From Trichobilharzia regenti (taxonomy: Eukaryota; Platyhelminthes; Trematoda; Strigeidida; Schistosomatidae): a DNA stretch of 64,000 nucleotides. The notes under the pieces were generated by a model, which saw only the letters and a program-made list of their open reading frames with translations, made no database searches and had not been told where the DNA came from. The stretch lies in contig OX235265.1 of assembly GCA_944472135.2 (NCBI GenBank), positions 46,659,459 through 46,723,458 on the forward strand. The letters run 5' to 3'. The translations under genes were made by a program, and so were the position numbers. Positions 11,575 to 20,118 of this stretch are shown one piece after another (the stretch's first letter is position 1; each line of letters opens with the position of its first letter).

Positions 11575-13530
11575 ATGCCTGGGTCAAAGAAGGGACAGAG
11601 TGTCTTGGATGCAAACGGGAAAGTAAGTCATGGTGACTTGTCTGTTAATTGTAACGATGTGTCTGATGTTAAGCATGACATGGTTGATGTTACTGTTTCG
11701 CCGTTCAGGGATGATAGGTGCATCAAACTCCCTAAATTAGAACCACGGTGTTTTGATGGAAACCCGGCCGATTATTTACAATTTGTAAAGGAGTTTGAGA
11801 TCATGTTGAGTGGTTTTTTATTAAATGATGAAATGAAGTTAATGTATTTGATGAGATATTGCACTGGAGATGCTGCAAGAGCTATACAGTGCTGTAAGTT
11901 TATGAAGCCAAAAGAGGGCTACTACGAGGCTATGAGCATATTACATCAAAGGTTTGTAAGACCTTCGATGGTTGCAGGGAAGTTATTCGAGGCTGTTAAG
12001 AGTAATGGTGGTCAGTTACAGGATGACTCTCAGGCACTCACTGAGTTATTAGATAATTTGCTAATTTACAAGAACGGAATGATTTCGATGAATCGCGTGA
12101 GTGACCTCAACTCGAGTTTTATACAAGAGGTAATAGCAAGACGTCTACCTACCCGACTGCAAAGGAAGTGGGTGAAGATGAGCTCCCGTATGGAGGATGA
12201 GGGTATCGAGCCAAAGTTTGATGATATCCTGAAACTGGTAAATACTAGTGTCAATCAATCTATGAGCAAGTTTTCCAGTCTGTTAGATCTCACCCCTAGA
12301 ATAGAGCAGTCTGAGGGTAAAACGCACTCATGGATGACGAGTAGGCCTCAGAGAGGTGGATATCGAGAAGGCTCCATGATGTCTTGTAATGCATATAGAC
12401 CTAGTGAGTGTAACAGGTTTTGTAGTACATCCTCAACAGATAAGTTACAAGATGCAAGACAAACACGGTTGTGTTTTACACGTTTGCAAGAGGTGCATAC
12501 AGAAGTGAACTGTGAACCAGTGAGCAAGTTTAGTGATAAGCTAAATGTAAACTCCAGGTCTGACTCCGAATTGTGTGACGATAACGTTGTTGTGAAGAAG
12601 TCTGTAGTTGCAACTGGTAAGCCGTTGTTGAATAGAGTGTCACAGAATAGGGTTGCTGCTTCAGAGTGCAGTTCTGACCCTACAAGTTTACAAGGTATTA
12701 CTAGTCAGAGTGAAGTTATAAAACCTTTTATGATATGCGAGGAGGAACCAAAACTGTCTACTTCTGTTATTAAAGAGTTTGAAAATGATAAAGTTGACGG
12801 TAAAGTGAATATTCGTGATAATGATCATGATACTTCACAGTTGTCTTTGGTTGATCATTATGAGATGAGGGATATGCCTACTACTGCTAAGTTAAATAAA
12901 GGTTCTGTACAACTACAACGTGAAGTAGAAATAAATGCAGATGCAGTTGCAGAAGTTATGGATATTTGTGAGACCGTCAGTGTGAGTGATCAGCATGTAG
13001 CCCACCTATCATCAGATGATAGTGCTAAACCCGAACTAGTAGTGAAAGACGGCAGTGGTGGTAATCTTGCAGTTGGACAACTATCTGACAGCCGAACCAC
13101 AGCAGCTTCTGATCCACCGCTATGTTCATCACCTTGTGTCACTCAGTCATCGTTGGTGCTGTCATCCACAATGAAACAGACACCCATCAACTCAAGTATC
13201 TTGTGCAATGACTATGGTAGTATCAGTTCGTTTGAAAGGACGAATATCAATGGTCAGTTTAGTGAGAATAAGCCAAGTGTAAACGAGAGAGTTATTGTTA
13301 AATTGACTTGCACGAATAAAGGTATTTCTAGTTTCAAGTTACTATTTGAATGTTATTATCTTTGGTGTAAATTACTCTGTTTCTATACTTGGTTGATGAG
13401 ATATGTCGTGTGTTTGTTGGTCATCTATATTCTACGATACAATGACATGGGCGTGTTGCCGTTCAGATTTGAGGATATAGCTGATAGAAGGAAGTTAGCA
13501 AATGAACTCTGCGACGATTTTCCAACCTAG
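11575..13530 (+). CDS. BEL/Pao Gag-like protein with degenerate zinc knuckle and C-terminal membrane segment
   Basis: 651 codons, intact. Residues about 45-190 form the DUF1759-type Gag region of BEL/Pao elements (KLPKLEPRCFDGNPADY..., then RYCTGDAARAI and ARRLPTRLQRKW). Gag packages element RNA into particles in the cytoplasm. Where autonomous relatives have a Cys-rich knuckle, here only SECNRFC...LCFTRL remains, with most metal ligands gone. A long Ser/Asp-rich stretch follows (about 300-560), then a hydrophobic run (roughly 590-620, FECYYLWCKLLCF onward) that could span a membrane, and a charged tail. The ATG at 11575 is the first after the leader and matches element 2. The frame stays open although the element cannot encode its own pol, so mobilisation would need another element's enzymes. 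Confidence 0.82.
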   Translation: MPGSKKGQSVLDANGKVSHGDLSVNCNDVSDVKHDMVDVTVSPFRDDRCIKLPKLEPRCFDGNPADYLQFVKEFEIMLSGFLLNDEMKLMYLMRYCTGDAARAIQCCKFMKPKEGYYEAMSILHQRFVRPSMVAGKLFEAVKSNGGQLQDDSQALTELLDNLLIYKNGMISMNRVSDLNSSFIQEVIARRLPTRLQRKWVKMSSRMEDEGIEPKFDDILKLVNTSVNQSMSKFSSLLDLTPRIEQSEGKTHSWMTSRPQRGGYREGSMMSCNAYRPSECNRFCSTSSTDKLQDARQTRLCFTRLQEVHTEVNCEPVSKFSDKLNVNSRSDSELCDDNVVVKKSVVATGKPLLNRVSQNRVAASECSSDPTSLQGITSQSEVIKPFMICEEEPKLSTSVIKEFENDKVDGKVNIRDNDHDTSQLSLVDHYEMRDMPTTAKLNKGSVQLQREVEINADAVAEVMDICETVSVSDQHVAHLSSDDSAKPELVVKDGSGGNLAVGQLSDSRTTAASDPPLCSSPCVTQSSLVLSSTMKQTPINSSILCNDYGSISSFERTNINGQFSENKPSVNERVIVKLTCTNKGISSFKLLFECYYLWCKLLCFYTWLMRYVVCLLVIYILRYNDMGVLPFRFEDIADRRKLANELCDDFPT

Positions 13531-14050
13531 AGCGTCAACCTGAGAAGGGTTGTAGGCGTACTGGTGTAAGTCCTACAGTTCTTCAAAGGGTAGCGCATCA
13601 ATGAGCAGTCCAATGTGCTTGGTGTGTGATTTCGTACATATGTTCATGTTGTATATACTGAATTGATATCATCTGTCATCTAGCTGCTGGTAATTCTGTT
13701 TGTGTCCGGACGACTTCCACTTGGATCATCAACCTGAGAAGGAATGTAGGCGTATTGCTGTAAGTCCTACAGTTCTTCAAGGGTAGTTTGTCGTGTCGGA
13801 ATCCACAACATTTGATGTGTTGATTGTACATATGTTTGTGTTAAATAGTTGTGTGAGTTCCAATTGATGAAATTGTTGGTTAATCTTGTTTGTGTCTGGA
13901 CATTCCACAACTTACAATCGTCGACCTGTGAAGGGTTGCAGGCGTACTGGTGTAAGTCCTGCAATTCTTCGAAGTAATTCCACCAAGACATGATCCGCGA
14001 GGTTATTTGTACTATTTGTATATATGTGTGGTGTGTCATATCAATTGGTG
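13531..14050 (+). repeat. Tandem repeat zone after the BEL gag ORF
   Basis: About 2.7 units of roughly 190 bp, each opening with a version of TCAACCTGAGAAGG and GTAAGTCCTACAGTTCTTC (starts near 13534, 13728 and 13918). The same zone is at 60096-60620. Function unknown; a packaging or RNA-stability element is possible but unproven. Confidence 0.75.
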
Positions 14051-14676
14051 TTTTTTGGATTCATTGTGTTTACTTGTTGTTTTCGTATCTTGTTGTTATT
14101 GCGTAATTTTGTTAAAATTTTCGTCGTGATTATTTCTGAAGTTGTTTCGAGTCTTCTACATCCATGAATGAATTGATTGATGTTAAAGACAGCAGATGGG
14201 TTGTATACGCCGGGGAGGCTATCGCTGAGAATGAAATGCACACGGAGATAATTGTTAGCTGCGGTCCGACACGCCGGGGAGAATGAGTGTAAACGACTGA
14301 GGCTCGCATGCGTCACCGCTACTAGAACTGAGGCAGAATGAATGATAAGCGATTTCAGTGGTAATTGGTAATGAGTAGATAAGAGGATGTGCGTAGAGTA
14401 TCGTGAGGTGCTGCCTTGGTCACTTTGCATTCTGCAAGAGTCATTCTAGCAAGTGGAGACTGTGTTGCAAGATGTCAAGAGGAGGTCTCTATCTGGAGGC
14501 GCAGGTCGTCATTGATGTGTGAGATTATGCTGTGGGTATGCTTGTGGTGTGTTGGCTTTTCTGTTTGTTTTTCATTTCAGCTCTGTCCGTGTGACCCAGG
14601 TTCTTGCAATGGCATCCAAGTCGACGTGCATTGGTCGTGAAGGAAAAAAGGGTTGGATCCCTTTTTTGCCGGGGAG
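14051..14676 (+). other. BEL element 1 non-coding 3' region with polypurine stretch
   Basis: No gene seen. The purine-rich GAAGGAAAAAAGGG (about 14638-14652) and CCGGGGAG next to the LTR are candidates for the plus-strand primer of reverse transcription. Confidence 0.5.
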
Positions 14677-15043
14677 TGTCAATGGAGTTGAAGATTGAAC
14701 GATCAATTCTTGGTTGTTTGCTCAAAATCAACTTCCTCGATTTTCGCGGAGGCATCAATACGACAGTCATCGTCTCATCGGTCGCTGTTCAGAAAGAAGA
14801 CTGAAACATCGTCAGAAGTAACAACGATTTATTATTGTAATATTTGTTTACAGACCTTAGTTTGCTTAGTTCGCTTATTCCTTTTATATGTTGGTGTAAC
14901 AATACAGAAATATCAAACGGCAGATCGGTGTTTTGGTTTTTGCGTCCGTTATAACTAAGCGTTTCTGAGAAATCTTCTAAGAACAGCGTGGGCCCGAGCG
15001 TAGCGAGAGCTGGGCATTAACGGTTTATGAGACTTGGCTGAAA
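14677..15043 (+). repeat. 3' LTR of BEL element 1
   Basis: 367 bp, starting TGTCAATGG. Its last bases read GCTGAAA where the other three LTRs read ATTGACA, three changes in seven bases immediately before the target duplication. Confidence 0.88.
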
Positions 15044-15048
15044 ATTAG

Positions 15049-15967
15049 TGTCATTTGAAGATGTTAGGTCATGTAGGAAGAAAGAAAAGAGAAGTGGGGA
15101 GAGTACAGCACCTTGGGGGACACCAGCTTCATGGAGAACAACAGAGGAGGATTTGCCTTTGTATACGGTGTACTGCATTCTGTTTGAAAAGTAGGAATAC
15201 AACCAGTTAGTGACCCAGGACTCGGTTTGTGTCATGGAGGGCTTATTTAGCAAGAGACATCTAGGTACAGAGTCGAGAGCAGAAGTGAAGTCAAGAAACG
15301 TGCAGCGGACGTATTTGGCACCTTTACCTAATGATGAGACGATACTGTTGTGTAAGACGGCTGCAGCGTCTAAAGTACTCCTACCCTGTCTGTAGGCAAA
15401 TTGTTTGGGGTCTTCGAAGCTTTTAAGGGAGGGTTCGAGTTTAAGAAGTACTAGTTTTTCCATAAGCTTCAGAAACGGGGAAGTGATGGCAATGGGTCTG
15501 AACTCTACGTTCTTACTATTTCCAGGTTTAGGGACAGGGACTATTTTAATGTCTTTCCATGGAACAGGTACAACGTTTTCGGAGAGAGAAGCATTTAGGA
15601 TATTAGTTAGAGGAGAACTTAAAGCATCTGCACATTGTTTTAGAACATATGCAGGTGTGCCATCAGGGCCAAGATTATGTGAGGGCTTAGGAGTTTTAAG
15701 ACATTTCAAAACATCGAGGGTATTAAATTCCTGGAAGTTATCAGCTATAAGATTAGTAACGTTATAAGTGGTTATAGTAGAGGGAGAGCGTATAAAAGAC
15801 AGATTAAGAGCATTAACATCACAAGAGGGAAAAACATTAGATCGCTTACTATTGCCAGTAATTTCATTGAAAAATTTCCACATGCTGTTAGGAGATTTGC
15901 ATGATAAAAGTGTTTGGTTATAGATAGCATTAAGATTTTTGATTTCAGATTTGATTTGAGCATTAAT
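15049..15967 (-). pseudogene. LINE reverse transcriptase fragment (left copy)
   Basis: Open frame with RT blocks: KIVPVPKPGNSKNVEFRPI, then FAYRQGRSTLDA, FLDFTSALDSVP and GVPQGAVLSPLLF. The YADD catalytic block lies beyond the break made by BEL element 1 and is missing. Upstream an in-frame TAG (about 15966-15968) separates this from the endonuclease part; the right copy has the same TAG. Reverse transcriptase of this class copies element RNA at the nicked chromosomal target. Confidence 0.85.
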
Positions 15968-16486
15968 CTATTTAAGTCCTAACTTATCTTTGCATTTATA
16001 TAACATTTCTTTTTGCCTGCGAAGTTGTTTGAGATGGGGAGACGAGAAGCAGTCGAGGCGTTTGAACAGTGTTTGTTTGGGACAACTTATGTCGAGGCAG
16101 AACTTAAGATAATCCATTATATGGGTGATTGAGTCATCTAATGTACTTTCGTACAATAGATCCCAGTTGGTATCTTTTAACATGCATCTTAGATTGAGTA
16201 GGTTGTCAGATGTGTAGCTTCTTTGTTGTGCTTTCGTAGACAGGTGTGAGAAGATTTTAATATGTGTTTTGCTGTATATTTTTGGCAAAACGCGGACAAT
16301 GCAGTGATCAGAGTTAAGTATCGGTGAACGTCTACGTGTTTCATATACTCCTTCATCATTAGTAAAAACTAGATCGAGTGTTTTGTCAAGTCGAGTGGGA
16401 AATTTGACTGTGTTTGTGTGACCAAGAGCTTCGAGAAAGGAGTAATCTGAGGTGTTGAAGTCTCCAGTAATGACGGATAAAGAGTT
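15968..16486 (-). pseudogene. LINE endonuclease C-terminal part (left copy)
   Basis: Codes for the end of the AP-type endonuclease (LDLVFTND, then SDHCIVRVLPK, whose SDH is the catalytic triad end of this nuclease family) and the linker to RT. It stops at the shared TAG and is cut at its 5' side by the 1.05-kb insertion. Confidence 0.78.
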
Positions 16487-16701
16487 ATAATAATAATAAT
16501 AATGTATATTCTCATATAAACATATAAATTTACATGAAAATGCATGCCATTTTTACAGGCACGATGAAGTATGATATAATATCAAATCGTAGATTGTCTA
16601 CAAGTTAATAATGTTTCAGCAGTTAAATATTTGATATATATATAAATACACATTGTCTGAACTAGGCTGTATAGTTATTGAATTGTACAATTGTCCTCCA
16701 G

Positions 16702-16775
16702 GTTGAGCGGGAAAATCGACTTCGTTTCGTTTTCATCCCGTGGTTGTCGGCATACGATAACCAACCAATATTGAG
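16702..16775 (+). other. Exon-like segment inside the insertion
   Basis: Preceded by TTGTCCTCCAG and followed by GTAAGT, with an open 74-nt frame (24 codons plus 2 nt, reading VERENRLRFVFIPWLSAYD...). It looks like a captured host exon. I do not recognise the protein, and splice-like flanks can arise by chance. Confidence 0.3.
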
Positions 16776-17300
16776 GTAAGTACAACGTTTACAAGGGATT
16801 GAAAGCTGTCTTAGAAAAGTAAAAGTGCTGAGGTGAATCATTAAATTGTAATGAAATAGGTAAGTGCAAGTATCATTAATAAATGCATTAAAAATGAAAA
16901 CTCCCTAGGCTGACAACGTTCACTTGCAATGTATAATGCAACACATATACCTCGTACTATCATGATGTCCAATTTTGGTTTTAATACATTTATCCTCAGT
17001 TGTGCCAGTTGTTCTTGTTTTATACCTTTTTGTGCATTTAATGTACAACCGTACCCTTCAGAGAGTAGGAATATAATAAGTCATAAAGAGCTGTAAAATG
17101 TTAGGTTTAATGGAATATAATGAGGATCAAGTAAAGACGTTATTGGAAAATGAATGAGATAAGACATTGTGAAGTGGTATTTAAAGATCAGTCAATGGAC
17201 AGCAAGTTAGTTTATAAGATGCCCCATAAAACTGTGCACATCCCACATGGTCGCATCTCAACAATAGGCTGGGGGAATAGGATATATTTAGAGGTAGAAG

Positions 17301-17440
17301 CATGATCTGTCAGGGCGTTCATTATTATCTTTTTCAAGATAAAGATCTAAGCCCTCATAAAAATCAGAAATATCTCGAGCCTTTAATTTGTGTATTGCTG
17401 TTCCTGCAGAATGGGGCGATTCACCTTAGTGACCCCCACC
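17301..17440 (-). repeat. 140-bp dispersed repeat with conserved reading frame
   Basis: Matches 56831-56966 at roughly 90%. On the minus strand one frame is open in both, reading KLKARD..DFYEGLD.YLE and on to DNNER.DRSCF. Origin unknown. Confidence 0.45.
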
Positions 17441-17677
17441 ATATCTACTGATCAGCTAACGCCACCCTCCCTCCTTTTTTGATGTTAAGCTCTGAGACTA
17501 TGATTATTATGGCTACAGCAAATAAATTGCTTGGCCGAAGTTGGCAGCAGCAAACATGGTGAATTCATCAGCAAAATTAGATAGATACTGATGTTTGAAT
17601 GATCGACTTCATCATTTTCAAACACTTCAATACACAGCAGTAGACAATTTGAATTCTTCTTCATATATTTTTAAAGG

Positions 17678-18058
17678 TTATATACCTTTACTCTGACTAG
17701 TAATACCTTGTAAACTTGTGGATTCAGAACTAGACTCCGAAGCTATGACCCTTTTCTTCTGCACAAACTGCGGTGTCGTCTGTGACATTCTATTCATCAG
17801 TGACTTGCCAGTTGCAACTACAGGTTTCTTCACTCCGCCATTATTGTCACACAATTCGTAGTCAGAACTTGATGACGCTGATTTCATATTTAGCTTACTA
17901 CTAAAATTGGTCACTTCTTCATAGTTCACCTTTGTATGCACTTGTTGCAAACGTGTAAAACACAACCGTGTTTGTCTCGCAACTTGTGACTTATCTGTTG
18001 GGGATGTCCCACGAAACCTGCTACACTCACTAAGTTTATATGGATTACCAGACACCAT
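17678..18058 (-). pseudogene. BEL gag-only-type C-terminal region (older element)
   Basis: Matches residues about 275-385 of the element 1 protein: LSECSRF, RQTRLCFTRLQ, VATGKSLMNR and SLQGITSQS. It carries the same degenerate second knuckle as elements 1 and 2. Homology continues with lesions to about 17602, where the LINE begins. Confidence 0.78.
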
Positions 18059-18114
18059 AAGTCTTTCTCAATATCCACTTCTCTGAGACCTCTTTTTGTT
18101 ATAAATGAATGCGT

Positions 18115-18348
18115 TTAGCTCTCAGACTGCTCTATTCTAGGGGTGAGATGCAACATACTGGCAAACTTGATCATAGTTTGATTGACACTATCTTGTACCA
18201 CTTTCAAAGAATTGAAAGTATTTACAACCAAGGATTGCTTTGGGCCCTTAATACTCAAGCAGCCAGCCAGCTTAGCATCTATCAATGTAACGTCTGAACC
18301 GTTATCCGAAAATGCATAGGTCTCTACCGAAAATTTCGGTCCTTTCAC
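18115..18348 (-). pseudogene. BEL/Pao aspartic protease fused to repeated gag segment
   Basis: AFSDNGSDVTLIDAKLA is a retroviral-type aspartic protease active-site region of the BEL/Pao form, although the usual D-S/T-G reads DNGS. The enzyme cleaves the element polyprotein. About 25 residues later the frame runs into VQDSVNQTMIKFASMLH, a second copy of a segment also present upstream in gag (KDNVNQAMDEFASILH), and stops at SES. Confidence 0.72.
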
Positions 18349-18434
18349 CTTAACTGGTAATCCCCCTAACTAAACTTGTAGGTTGTCAAGGGGTCTAAAG
18401 GTACTATTACAATTGACCGAATTCCCCGGTTAGT

Positions 18435-18818
18435 TTACAGTCCTCGAAGTGGTTGCATATCGGTTGAAAAACTACTTCCTTTGTTTGTCGCCTTACATTT
18501 CATATTTAAACAACTGAAACACAGACGCTTCTGTTTTGCCATTTTTGACCTTTCTACGGGAGACAAAGCAATGAAGCGATTGCAATCACTCAATTGATGC
18601 GTGTTATCGCAAACAATACACTCATCCTTTCTCGTTGGGCCTTGAGCCTTCACTACAAATGCTTTCTTTATATTCACCGGTTCCCTAGGTTTTACCTTAG
18701 AATGCAAAATGCTGGCGAATTCGTCCATCGCCTGGTTGACATTGTCTTTTACCAGTTTCAGAATATCATCGAACTTTGGCTCAATACCTTCACCCTCTAT
18801 ACGGGAGCCTATCTTCAT
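18435..18818 (-). pseudogene. BEL Gag C-terminus with intact zinc knuckle
   Basis: Contains CIVCDNTHQLSDCNRF followed by KRLCFSCL, the Cys/His-rich RNA-binding knuckle of BEL/Pao Gag with ligands preserved, unlike elements 1 and 2. N-terminal to it is GIEPKFDDILKLVKDNVNQ, which aligns with the gag-only proteins. It stops before the protease region. Confidence 0.78.
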
Positions 18819-18827
18819 CCACTTCCT

Positions 18828-19505
18828 TTACAGTCGAGTAGGTAGGCGTCTCGCTATTACCTCTGGGACTGTGCTCGAGATGAGGTCACTCATGCAATTC
18901 ATCGAAATCAATGCATTCTTGTAAGTCAACAGATTATCCAGAAACTCAGTGAGTGCCTTGGAGTCATCTTGTAATTGACTACCATTACCCTTCACAGCCT
19001 CGAATAATTTCCCTACAATCATCGAAGGTCTACCGAATCTTTGACGTAGTATACTCATAGCCTCAAAGTATCCTTCTTCAGGGGACATTAAATTACAGCA
19101 CTGGATAGCTCTTGAAGCAACTCCAGTACAGTACTTCATCAAATACATTAACTTCATTTCATCATTTAATAAACAATCACTCAACATGATATCAAAATCT
19201 TTGGTAAACTGTGGATAGTCACCTTGGTTTCCATCAAAGTACCGAGGCTCGAACCTAGTTAACTTTAAACCTTTACTATTCCTAAATGGTGAACCATGAA
19301 CAAGGGACTCATCATGATGAGTATCATACCTACCATTACAATTAACTAGCAACTCATCATTACTTACTTTCCTGTCTGCCTCCAAGACGCTTTGTCCTTT
19401 CTTTGACCTTGCATCACTGAACTCGACCAAAAAATCCAGAAAAGTTCCAGATAACACCTGTGCAAAGAAGACGGGCAGACACGAGGAAAGACGAGCAGAA
19501 ACCAT
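18828..19505 (-). pseudogene. BEL Gag N-terminal (DUF1759-type) region
   Basis: Aligns from KKGQSVLEADRKVS through RFEPRYFDGNQGDY, KYCTGVASRAI and ARRLPTRL with the first 210 residues of the element 1 Gag. The start region is shifted by one base relative to the intact ATG of element 1 and the frame enters from further upstream, so the true start is lost. Confidence 0.8.
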
Positions 19506-19619
19506 CAGGAACTGTCAGCCAACTCTCAGAAACTGTCGATGTCCAGCTCCTACTACACTGAACCTCACTCTGTCCCTCGAAGACTTTCAGAACCACTTTG
19601 TATCGACCAACGCGAAAAC

Positions 19620-19878
19620 CAGAACACAGATTGACGACTCGAGAATCCTTTATTCTTACGCCAGCGTGTAACCAACAATAAGGTTATTATTCACAAGGTC
19701 CAAGAATAAATGTTATAACAATAAATTACGATAATACTTCTGATAGTTTTTCTCTGTCTTCCACCGAACAGCGAACGATGAGACGATGACTGATGGATTG
19801 CTAACTCCCGCGAAAAATGTGGAGGAATTAGGCTTGAGAAAACAGCCATGAATTGATCTTTCTATCTTCAACTACATG
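19620..19878 (-). repeat. Diverged BEL 5' LTR relic
   Basis: Read on the minus strand, GTAGTTGAAGATAG..., then CGTCTCATCG, CGCTGTTC and TTTATTGTTATAACATTTATT follow the order of the element 1 LTR (GGAGTTGAAGATTG..., CGTCTCATCGGTCGCTGTTC, TTTATTATTGTAATATTTGTT). Ends are eroded. Confidence 0.6.
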
Positions 19879-20118
19879 GATAGCGATTGCTGAAATCCAA
19901 GTCTTTGTCACAACGATGACTGGTGTCGCGCGGTGTGAGCACACGAACCTGAGCTGTTTCACCTTCTTTTTGATGCCTCTGAAGTTGTTACAAATACATT
20001 CGGTGGTTACCGCCATCATATAGGTATTATGTTCCGTGATGTGTGGTGACTGTTTTAGTTCATAACATCGCTATTCTGGACGGCCACCTCTCTTATAACC
20101 ATTATCGCTCCCGTTTTG

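Larger units (their letters stand above)
11066..15043 (+). mobile_element. Gag-only (non-autonomous) BEL/Pao LTR retrotransposon, element 1
   Basis: Two LTRs about 99% alike flank 3.25 kb holding one gag-type ORF, a 3' tandem-repeat zone and a purine stretch before the 3' LTR. There is no reverse transcriptase, RNase H or integrase. ATTAG stands on both sides (11061-11065 and 15044-15048), fitting a 5-bp target duplication inside a LINE; the 3' flank is the LINE at the same site that is uninterrupted in the right-hand LINE copy. The 5' flank keeps only 8 bp of LINE before PLE1. Confidence 0.87.
16487..17535. mobile_element. Unclassified 1.05-kb insertion in the left LINE copy
   Basis: Absent from the right LINE copy, where AAAGAGTTG runs straight into TCGAAGTTGG (63780-63800). 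It opens with an ATA/AAT microsatellite, suggesting a retroposed 3' tail on the minus strand. It contains an exon-like stretch (16702-16775) and a 140-bp repeat (17301-17440) shared with 56831-56966. No clear target duplication was found. Confidence 0.6.
15044..17601 (-). mobile_element. CR1/Jockey-type LINE, left copy, 3' part lost and interrupted
   Basis: Minus-strand LINE with endonuclease end, linker and reverse transcriptase, about 98-99% like the right copy at 61596-63862. It is cut at its 3' side by BEL element 1 and split at 16487-17535 by an unrelated insertion. At 17601 it abuts the older BEL element exactly as the right copy does, so the two copies descend from one insertion by segmental duplication. 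Confidence 0.85.
17602..19880 (-). mobile_element. Older BEL/Pao element (-), gag-protease type, decayed
   Basis: Minus strand, from a diverged LTR (about 19620-19878) through gag, CCHC knuckle and aspartic protease, then directly into the C-terminal region typical of the gag-only elements. No RT or integrase follows: a LINE interrupts it at 17601. It is more diverged than elements 1 and 2 and carries frameshifts. Confidence 0.8.

Noticed and set aside
14604..14958. Overlapping small ORFs in the BEL LTR
   Set aside because: They lie in a repeat terminus and change between LTR copies with single-base differences; no sign of a protein.
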